DNA of 64,000 bases, taken from contig JBLDXI010000054.1 in assembly GCA_047495785.1 (NCBI GenBank), positions 1,240,001 through 1,304,000 of the forward strand, written 5' to 3'. This stretch comes from Lepidodermella squamata (lineage: Eukaryota > Gastrotricha). The notes under the pieces are model-generated. The model made no database searches. It was given only the letters and a program-made list of their open reading frames with translations, and had not been told where the DNA came from. This document shows positions 54,972 to 64,000 of this stretch, one piece after another; position 1 is the first letter of the stretch; each line of letters opens with the position of its first letter. The position numbers and the translations under genes were made by a program.

Positions 54972-57579
54972 CTAAGAATCAACATTACTCGAAGAGGTCG
55001 TGTTTAGCTGTCGACCACTGGTCATCGGATTGATGAATTCTGTGCCTTGATGTCGAACTGTGGCAGGTGGCTTCCTCAATTTCGGAACAAAAAGCATGCT
55101 GATATTCAGTATAATGCATGACATAAGGATAACTGATAAAGCAATGCGTTGATAGGAGCTCTCTTTGAAAATAGCCCCAGCAATGATGGCGCCACATGCT
55201 AGAAGCATCACAACGCCATAGAAGCAAGATGCCGTTACCTTTGAATCACCAATTTTCGAAGTTTTCTGTAATAAAACAAGGTAAAAAAAATCGACCGGCC
55301 ACACAAGAATCGACTTACAGATCTGAGATAGTAGGCTAGAATGCACCCCCTCAGAACAATCAGCAAATCTAGCACACTGATAGCCACGATGACAACTTGA
55401 GAGATCAGAGAAGATCCGATAAGAATGCTGTATTTAACGATAACAATTTGGACGGCATCGTCATTTGAATCGCCTCGCTCCTCAGTGATCAATACGCCAG
55501 GTGGAGATATCGCAAACCAAATTCCTAACAACAATGTGACCAGGGTGATCAATGCGGCTCCGCTGCAAATTATGATGATCTTCATATTACCAAAACCTAT
55601 CTTCGCTGGTGTGCGTGAGGACGAATTCGTTCGTCTTGAAAATCTGCTGTTATTCGATAACTCAGGGCGAACAACGGCATTATTTACGGTTAGAGCAGCT
55701 AGTTCCAATTTCGCTACCATTCCGAATAAGACGCAAGTAACACCAAGAAATAGCAACCCATATGCTACTATTGATAATGCTCGAAATTTCGAATCGAAGT
55801 CTATAGGCTGAAGTAAAATGAAGCAAATCAGGAGAAGATTCCCTATCAGGATTAATCTTCCCATTTCGTGGGCTGATATGGCAACCTTATCATTCCTCTT
55901 CCGAACAATTTCAAGCCATGCGAAGATGATAATGCAAGCCACTGCTAGGAGAGCTGTGATGGTTGTAATTGGTATGAACGCAGATGGCTCCAAGAGAGGC
56001 GCATCTATTTTCTGGACGAAAACCTCGTCCAGTGGAGCCTTTCCATTTGAAGTTCGCCAAATCAACTGTCCCAATCCACAGCTGAGAATTCGATTTGTCG
56101 AGTAATATATGCATATCGGGTAAGAAGTAACTTTCTTACTGATAGGGTCCCTTCTGTACTGAGTTATACCTTGAATTGGATTACCACCGCTATTCAGAGT
56201 TGTATTTCTCTCGAACCCAATGTCACCAATCTTCAATCTCAGTCGAGTTGAGAAAAGCGCATCTTTCAGGGCTTCAACAATCGTCGACCCGTTACGCTTG
56301 AAGAATTCTCCGCTGGTAACCCACTGTGAAAGTGATTGATTACCTACAAAACAAAAAGAATTAGATCGTGTATTCTTAACACATTATTTTACCGTTTTTC
56401 AAAAGATTTGCTGTTTTATCGAGAATAAAAGCAGCAACCATGGTGTTATCATAACAATAATGTCTCCCATGAGTGAATGTCATAACGCTCTCCGGCTTTT
56501 CGATCCTTGATAGCCAAGAGTCAAAGTCTGTCCCAGTGTTACCAAAAGAATCCACGTCACTGCCGAGACCCAGAGACATCAGGCTTGTGTACCCAAAACC
56601 TATAACACTCCGGAGAACTTCCTCCAGCATACTCTCAGTGCACCAATCAATGAAGCGGAAAGGATCATTTGGAACAAAAACAGTCGATGTCAGGGCGAAA
56701 ATTACGATATTCGGACCAAAGAGCTTGTATCTATGCAAAAAACAAGCCGCTCGAGAAGTAGTTACAGCATTGAGGATGATAATTCTCGGATTCACTTTCT
56801 TCAAGTCCGAAACAGCCTGGTCAACATGTTGAGGCTCGGCTAAGATACCAGGAATGTTCGGAATTTTGAAAACTCCCAGTACTTTTGAACCATTACTTTT
56901 TTCGAAATTTTGAATGAATTCAGTCTCAACCTGAGCGAAATAGTCACTGCCTTCTGATAAAAAAGCCACCTTGCGCCATTTCATCAGATCAAGAAATTTG
57001 AGAAGTGCATTGTAACTTGTACTCAGCTGAGGGTAAAGGACAAAGTAGTTGCGATAGCGGGATCTTAGAGCTTGGGGCTCATTCTGAATAGTCGTCATAG
57101 TGACACCGACAAAATTAAAGTGTTGCAGGATTTGTCCTGTGTAGTAGTTGGCTGTGCTGAATGAACCCAGAGTCAAGGGGAGTCGATCTGTGATTGCGTC
57201 ATTCAGCTGAAGTTGTGATACAACTTTGACAACTCCAACTGGCCTTGAAAGCTACACCAACAAATATTTCGTAAGAGATAATAGATTGATGACTCACCCA
57301 ATCATCGATGACGTCAACAGCTAGTTCGTATCCAGGTAGCAAGTTAATTTTCTTAACGCTATCAAGAACTAGTCGGATCGCCTCTGTACAGGTGGGTCCG
57401 AGAGGTTGAATCGGGCCCCCGTAGTTGTAAGACGCCATTATACTGACGACCTTGCGGCTCGTATCGTTTGGGTTGTAGGTTGATGAGAAAATTCTCGGCT
57501 CAAGGGGTGCTGACATCGGTATCTTGGCTAACGCTGCTCCCGCACCTGAGATGAAGATTACAAACATGCAAGTTCTCAT
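54972..57579 (-). CDS. GABA-B-like class C GPCR, intact, 819 aa
   Basis: Minus-strand exons 57298-57579, 56393-57251, 55319-56343 and 54972-55265; 2,460 nt, phases 0/1/0. I chose ATG 57579 (MRTCMFVIFISGAGAALA, signal peptide); the longer open frame starts with a non-ATG codon. Motifs: YGGPIQPLGPTCTEAIRLVLDSVK, MKWRKVAFLSEGSDYFAQ, CFLHRYKLFGPNIVIF, IDWCTESML, IWRTSNGKAPLDE. The last exon is very close in sequence to that of the gene at 49698-54135, as is its first exon. Its phase 1 intron is of normal size (about 49 bp), showing what the sister looked like before the 1,389-bp insertion. Confidence 0.92.
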
Positions 57580-58729
57580 GTTTAATGTAAAAAGAAGATG
57601 ATTGTTCAAAAATTACACTGAAGTGACACTGAAGTTTGCAAAACCTAGCAGAGTTTTCGACGCCCTCTTTTCCGCAACGCCCCTCAAAATGTTTCGGTTA
57701 ATGTCTGCTAATAACGTCGCCTTTGTCCACGTATTATTCTTAACCTGCAAGTAGACAAGCTGCACTGTTCTCTCAAACGGTACAAAATCTGTGTGATTTC
57801 CTCTTCTCTATTTGGCTGCACTTTCGAATACCTCCGAAAATATTACTAGCAGTCGATCACTCATAAAAAACACCTACAACGATCACCGATATATGTTGAC
57901 GTGTTCTTAAAAACAGATATTAGGTCTAGACAACCGGATGTAGACAGCAGACAACATAATGCATACTCGCTTTTCATCTCGAATCGTGTGACCCTCATGG
58001 CTCAAGACAGCATTTCAAAAGTGACACGAGAACATCCACAATGCTTTTTTTGGCGTCGAAGTTCGCCACGTGTAGCACCTAACCCAAGCCATATTGAGTT
58101 TTGAGTTGAACAAATCACACATTTTCCGTATTTTTACGATTTCCTTCGTCTTTCATCGTTGATCTATAGAGTATAGAGCAATATACTTCTTATGAATTGC
58201 TTGCAAACAATTTCGATAAGATATCGGGTGATCTAAACAGATATTTAGATATTTAGAATTTATAGCTGACAGTTTTAAATGAACAATTTGGTTTCTACTA
58301 AAAAACAAGCGCATCATTATTTTCAAACGATGGACTTGGACTGACCCCTGACCCATTATACTTTCTCTGCCTCTCCTCTGAACCTGCAAAAGCCTACCCA
58401 CAAAATACAGTTCAGGTTTTAGCTTTTAAAATAGCGATATCAGCAGTTCGGGTCTGGGCATACTAAACATTCTTGATCGGCCGAATTGAGTCTAATTGCC
58501 CTAGAAACGAATCTTTTCGATCTTTCAACAGCGTTAGCAATTTTAGCAATATTAGTTTACATCATTCAGAAAATTGAGAATAGACATTTGAACGCACGAC
58601 TTTTTTCATCAAGGCGACGTCGCGGATATAAATAATCGACCACTCAACATTTTCAATTTCTCGAACTTCGGAATGTTTTCTTAGATAATTCACAAGATAT
58701 AATTTTATCAGTTAACATCAGTTTAAAGT
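57580..58729. other. Intergenic region
   Basis: No gene or clear repeat recognised. It contains the promoter of the gene at 54972-57579, with no obvious TATA box, and the 3' flank of the gene at 58730. Confidence 0.4.
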
Positions 58730-61700
58730 TCAAAACTTAGATAAAACCGACCCATTATTGTGACTAATTACTGACAAATTCATATCCATTCGCTCGTTGT
58801 GCTGTTCGGTACGTTTGCGGAACTACAAATTAAGAATTACAAAATTATTGCGAAAAAACCTATTTTGAAGCTCACCTTAACAGCGAGAATGAGGCCAAAG
58901 TTTAGAGCCACGCAAGACAAGCCCATCATGGATATTGCCAGACGTTGGAGAGAAGGATCCTTCAAAAGAACCCCGCCTGTCACTGCGCCACAAATAAGCA
59001 GCAATACAGTGCCGTAGAAGCATTTTGCGACTAGTTGCAAATCGTTTACAACGGCCAACGTTTTCTGTATCAAGTTACAATTGGACTCAATGATAGATAA
59101 CGGGCTGAGAGAACCTCAACTTACCGATCTTAACGCGTAGCACAAGAAGGCTCCCCGCAAGATTATTAAAACGTTGATGGCAATTAGTATGATGATTACA
59201 ATACGAGAAATAATCGTCGATCCCATCGCACAGCTGAACGTTACATGGCGATATGCGATCGAGTCATCTATGGTTGATTCAACAACGGAGCTGTAGGCTT
59301 TCGAAACCGAAATAGGATCCATTACGAACCAAATCAAGAGCAATATTACGACAAGAATGATTATGCTAATCAACAGAGCTCGAAGTAACTTGACAATAGA
59401 AGGGAAGTTCACGCGATTGTGATGACTTTTAGATTTTTCGCTTTGTATTGAGGAGGATTTCCCAACTACGTCATGAAACGCATGTCTGTCCGGCCTGGAT
59501 TTTTTCAGGGAGCAGAACGTATTCCGTGATCGTCTATGATGGCTCCGACTTGTGATGACGGTGACAATACGGTAGGCTAACTGAAGCTTTGAAGCCATTC
59601 CGGACAGGATGCATGTTATGCCTAGGAAGAGGAAGCCGTAGGCTGTCATACACAGCTTATGCATTTCAGGGCTGAATTCCGGCATTTGAACTAGGCTGAA
59701 CAATATTATTAGTACATCTCCGAGCACGACAAAAAAGTTGAGTGTCGGAACTGAATTTTTGACAGCAGTCGACTCTCTTCTCAGGATGAGGACAAATACA
59801 GCGGAAAATAGCAGCAAAAGTTCGAGACTAGCTAGAATCGTAACTGCAATAAAGGCCCCTCCACTAAGAGGCGGATTTAGGACGGAAATAACTCGAACAG
59901 AATCGATGGGAGCATTCCCGCTGGCTGTTTTCCAAATCATTTTAGCAGGTCCGAACCTAACTCGTTGAGTTTTGGTCTCGAACTCCCCGATACTTGCTAA
60001 CTCGTAAATTGACGATCTTGAAGGGAGCTGGTACTGGAAGAATCCGAAAGCGATGTTTCCACCTGTATTGCGAGTAGTGGAGCTTTGAAATGCATTATCC
60101 CCAGCTTTACCGACTACGTCAGTGGAGAAGAGAGCGTTCTTCAAAATATCAACAATTTGAGATCCATTGTTTTTGAATCTCTCGGCATTCGTAGTCCAAT
60201 CCCCAAGGGTTTGATTGTGCTTTCTGAGGCGTGTTTCTGTTTCATTCAGGACAAAAGCAGAAAGGAGGACGCTGTCGTAGCAACGATTTCGTGATGACCA
60301 ACCTATAGTGAATTGGGGACTTTCAATTGTTGATTGTAGCATATTATCGAAATCTATCCCAGAGTTGTTCAAAGAGTCTCTGTCTGTTTCGCGGCCAATC
60401 GTCATAGTATTGGCTGGGCCGTAGGAGATTACATTAGGAAGCATCTCTCGTATCATTTTTTCAGTACACCACTCCGAGAACCGCAGGGGGTCATTTTGAA
60501 TCGGAGGCGGAAGACCTGTGACGATGACGTAATTCGGCCCGTACAATCCATAACGGTGCATCCAGCACATGATTCTCGCAGGCCAAATCCAGCCGATGAC
60601 AATGATACGTGGGTTGGACCGCGCCATTTCCTCGACAGCGCCCCTTACATGTTCTGACTCTGGCGGAAGTTGAGCGTTGGCGAGGGGGATCTTGAAAACT
60701 GATACGTTCGTACTGTAAGTGCCGTCCATTAGTTTGACGAACTCTTGCTCGAGCTTATTTTGGAAGTCACCCATTTCCGATATGTACGCAATACGTTTCC
60801 AGTTCATACGAGCCATGAACTCTCCGAGAGCCTGGTAAATTTCGATATTGGACAAGTTCAGGACGAATATATTGCGAAATCTCCGCCGTTCCCAATGAAT
60901 CTCGTCGGTTGAGGTGGAAGAAGTTATCTTCAACGAAGTTAAAAAGAAGAGATGTCCACATGCAAGGAGCCCATCAAACTCATGAGACGTACCAGGACGC
61001 AGCGGCTTCGAAGCTCCCGTTATCCGGGTTTGCGTAAAAAATCACGTGATGTGTTTAGCATAAGTGTGCATAATAATTACTTTCGATGGCAAATTTTTTA
61101 TTGAATATAAAATTAATTTGCCATCGATAATAAAAATTATAATTGAAAACAAAATAACCGATCTTTTCGCGACCCCGCCGTTTTCTTTAAGATCGAGATC
61201 TTCAGGCCACTGCAAAAAACTGATCTTTGCGTAAATACGTGATTTTCATGAATGAGATTTTTTGCTGGTCGCAGAAGAAAAATCACGATCGCTGCTAATG
61301 AGGTTATTTTTAGCCACAACGACCTTTGGACCTTATTAAAAAATAACACAAAAATCAGGCATCTAAATCGAAGCGCCGCGTCCTGGTACGTCTCATGATC
61401 AAACTTACCCCGATAAAGTTGTAGCTTGGCAAGGCCTGTCCGTTGAAAAAATGAGCTGCGCAAACTGAATGAAGGCTCAAAGGGAAGCGGTCTTTGACGA
61501 TTTCATTTCGGGACATCTCCGCAAAGAAGCCTTTGATACCAGGGGCTCTACTGCACTGAAAGAAGGCAAAGGAGGAAATTAGTCGTCTGAGATTGTTATC
61601 TGACTTTTAGCCTTACCACATCATCGATCGGATCGACAACCAATTCATATCCTGGCAGCAAGTTCGGCATCCGTTTGATGCTATCTAGAGCGTATTTCAT

Positions 61701-61904
61701 GCCTTGTGTACATATTGGTCCAGATGGTAGGACAGCACCGCCGTAATTAATTACCGCTAGCAAGCTTAAGACCTTTCGGTTTGAATCGTTAGCGTTGAAA
61801 GAAGATGATACAACTCTACTGGGCATTGGTTGATTCATTCCCAGCTTTTGAGCTGGAACTCGGAGCAAGAAAGCTAGGAATAGCCATGCGGAAAGTCTTT
61901 TCAT
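58730..61904 (-). CDS. GABA-B-like class C GPCR with MITE in intron 2, 839 aa
   Basis: Minus-strand exons 61617-61904, 61409-61555, 59125-60927, 58876-59064 and 58730-58822; 2,520 nt, all phase 0. ATG 61904 gives MKRLSAWLFLAFLLRVPAQ, a signal peptide. Motifs: YGGAVLPSGPICTQGMKYALDSIK, exon 2 starting Cys (CSRAPG), MNWKRIAYISEMGDFQ, CWMHRYGLYGPNYVIV, SEWCTEKMI, IWKTASGNAPIDS. Ectodomain lobe 2 and TM1-TM5 share one exon, as in the genes at 2 and 2319. A basic His/Arg-rich loop follows TM3 (RSHHRRSRNTF). Intron 2 is 481 bp because of a 417-bp MITE; without it and one duplication it is 56 bp. The tail is about 31 residues. Confidence 0.9.
60973..60980. repeat. Target-site duplication ATCAAACT (left)
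   Basis: Identical to 61398-61405 on the other side of the MITE. Confidence 0.88.
60981..61397. mobile_element. MITE, 417 bp, 8-bp TSD
   Basis: The ends are inverted copies over 20 bp (CATGAGACGTACCAGGACGC), with weaker similarity beyond (GCGGCTTCGA / GCGCTTCGA). ATCAAACT flanks both sides (60973-60980, 61398-61405). No coding capacity. The 8-bp duplication and CA-start ends suit a hAT-type MITE. Taking it out restores a normal 56-bp intron. Confidence 0.9.
61398..61405. repeat. Target-site duplication ATCAAACT (right)
   Basis: Identical to 60973-60980. It overlaps the sequence just after the intron donor of the receptor gene. Confidence 0.88.
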
Positions 61905-63024
61905 GGTTTGAATTAATAGCAATTCGCAAAAATGAAATGATACGCTTTGACTGATATAAAATATCCCAAAAGTCTGTCTTGTCGGTTGTTGGAGTGTTCA
62001 GATTTCAACTTCCGCTACTCAAAGCAAGAAGGCGTAACAGATATGTGAATCAGCGCGCTGTCAAAGTTTAATTCAAAGGAAAAGTCCCAGGAGATTCACC
62101 CAAGGAAAAGTCAGTGATATGAAAGCATTCGCAACTTGATAACATTTCAAAGGGTCTGAAGCTGTGAATCACTGTGAAGTGCAACAACGTATAGACACGA
62201 AAGGGCAGTACTTATCGAACAGCTTTAAAAAAGGTTTTGTATGAGGATACAATTTTTTGAGAAATCTACGCGTCTGTACTATATCGACATCCGCATGGTG
62301 TAAATATGATCTTGTCTGAAGCTTAATAATATCTTGACCTAGCATAAAATATTTGCTTTCACACATAAAATAATAATTTTTATAGAATGATTAAAGCTCA
62401 AAAACATCGGTTACAAGTGACGAATCCTATTCTAACTTTAATAGACTATAGACTATAGACTACTTAAACGAAAGGCCAAGGCCTAGACAACACATTGAAT
62501 GGGCTTCGCAAAGTCAAGTTTTCGATTTTGGGGTCAGTAAAATAGTCACTGTTTGGTTCGTTAGAAATTTGAAGTTTCGCCAGATTTCATCGCATCACTC
62601 TTTCAAATGTTATAAAGGCTTTATTGCTGGTGCATCAATGTAGGATGGTTCAACTCCCACCGCATAATGAAAAAATACCCCAATTTTTCTCGCATACAGA
62701 GCCTACACCTACATACATGTATGGACATGTCTAACAATGCATCAAATGTCTAACTTTTTCGAAGGACAAAATCAAAAGTGAACACTGAGAGAACCAGGAA
62801 ACAAACATGCATAATAAGTCATTTTTTGTCCACATAGCCGGATGTCGGAGCATTGAGTTAGATGCCCGCACGTTTGAGATCATAGGAAAGCTATTTCACA
62901 TTAGAAATTAGCTGTTAGCTGCCGCTATATTGAATAAAATCGACTACTAACTGTATGAGCAATCTACGCATTCGAATTAATTATAAACATTAACGTTCAA
63001 TTTCCACTTTGAGGAGCAATAGCC
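61905..63024. other. Divergent intergenic region
   Basis: It holds the promoters of two divergent receptor genes. ATAGACTATAGACTA at about 62447-62462 is a tiny repeat. Nothing else recognised. Confidence 0.4.
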
Positions 63025-64000
63025 ATGAATATAGCCACTGCAATAATTAGCATAATTCTGGCATTCGATTTTGAAAGGCTAATGGCCATCAAGCTAAATT
63101 TGTCCTCACCCATACCCGCTCAGATCGCTTCATCGTCCTTCCAGGCGAATGACATAACTCGAAAGCCTTTGAGAATTGTAGCCGCCTGTCATTATGCAGG
63201 TCAGCTGTTCGCATTCGGACCGATTTGTACAGAAGGCATGCGATTCGCCCTCGATTCCGTCAAAAAGCAGCCGAATCTGTTACCGAATTATGAGCTCATC
63301 ATCGAACCATTCGACGATATGGTAAACTTAAATCTCCCTTCAAATACTTGATAACAGTAAAACATTTTAGTGCACAAGACCGCAAGCAGTTTCCAAGTTC
63401 TTGGAAAAGATGAGGCGAAACGATGAAGCTCAAAACAGGCTTCCATTCACAATTGGATCACTATGTACCGCCAATTTCTATGTTGGCCAAATGATGCATC
63501 ACTTCAACTTTGTATCGGTAATCGCGTTACTAATTACTTTATAATTAATCGAACTACTTACATCTAATTTCTATGCAGATAACTGCATTAATGCTGGTTG
63601 AAGAAGGATTTTCTCAGCGAAGGCGGTTTCAGAATTACTTTCCAATCACTGCCAACTACAAAACGCAATTCGATGCTCTAGCAGAATTTATGGCTGCTAT
63701 GAAGTGGCGAAATATCGCCATTGTCTCCGAGGCAAGTGAATTCTACACTCAGCTCGAAACACATTTCGTCACTGTTCTTGAGAAGCGAAACATATCAAGA
63801 GTGTTAAGTATCTCGAAATTTCCCTATACTGCTGGAATTCCAGCCGAGTCCTCTCACATCGAAATGGCAGTTCGAGATATGTTAAAAGTTGAGCCTCGTA
63901 TAATTCTACTTAACACAATAGTGAAAACTCGAGTTATATGCTGGCTGCATCGATTGGGTGTATTTGGACCGAATATCGTGATATTCATATCCTCCCAGCC
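63025..64000 (+). CDS. GABA-B-like class C GPCR, 3' part outside window
   Basis: Exons 63025-63321 and 63371-63517, and exon 3 from 63579 to the window edge, all phase 0. ATG 63025 opens MNIATAIISIILAFDFERLMA, a signal-peptide-like start. Exon 1 carries CHYAGQLFAFGPICTEGMRF. Exon 2 is 147 nt and starts with Cys (CTRPQAVSKFLEKMRR), the same length and phase as in the genes at 31746 and 46597. Exon 3 shows MKWRNIAIVSEASEFY, EPRIILLNTIVKTR and CWLHRLGVFGPNIVIF. The intron pattern and the MMHHFNFVS end of exon 2 place it nearest the 31746/46597 subfamily. The transmembrane part is not visible. Confidence 0.88.

Overview
The window is nuclear DNA of an invertebrate animal. The genes are split by short GT-AG introns (mostly 46-60 bp, phases conserved between paralogues), the proteins are metazoan types (class C GPCRs, a NEMP-family nuclear-envelope protein), and the transposons are eukaryotic DNA elements. 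I cannot name the species. I saw no rRNA, tRNA, CRISPR array or bacterial operon.

The backbone is a cluster of 13 GABA-B-receptor-like (class C) GPCR loci on both strands. Each encodes a signal peptide, a periplasmic-binding-protein-like (Venus-flytrap) ectodomain and seven membrane helices. From left to right: a 5'-truncated copy (2-2150, +); an intact gene (2319-5068, -); a pseudogene (6730-9191, +); the 3' half of a split gene (9544-10247, -); a large insertion (10248-28165); the 5' half of the split gene (28166-30102, -); intact genes at 31746-34642 (+), 35163-37788 (-), 39358-41977 (-), 43504-46122 (+), 46597-49264 (+), 49698-54135 (-), 54972-57579 (-) and 58730-61904 (-); and a copy running off the right edge (63025-64000, +). 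They fall into three subfamilies with different intron sets, so the cluster grew by tandem duplication with inversion, intron loss and local gene conversion.

The most notable object is the 17,918-bp insertion at 10248-28165. It has 22-bp perfect terminal inverted repeats and a 4-bp target duplication (ATGT), and it sits inside the third exon of a receptor gene. Taking out the element and one duplication gives a 1,022-nt exon, exactly the length of that exon in three intact paralogues. The element carries a 14-exon transposase-like gene of the DUF7869 type (14347-17748), an intact NEMP-family gene (18471-20036), a two-exon 770-residue secretory-pathway membrane protein with a duplicated Cys-rich ectodomain (11523-13903), a 114-residue membrane protein (17876-18220), a two-exon 96-residue protein (21364-21788) and several small predicted membrane proteins on the minus strand of the right arm (23.7-26.6 kb). 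I read it as a giant cargo-bearing DNA transposon, apparently inserted recently.

Two smaller non-autonomous elements lie in receptor introns: 51331-52719 (1,389 bp) and 60981-61397 (417 bp). Each has inverted termini and a perfect 8-bp target duplication. A weaker mariner-like candidate (20244-20591) lies inside the giant element.

Exon coordinates were derived by hand from splice signals, paralogue alignment and reading-frame bookkeeping; every spliced total given below is a multiple of three.
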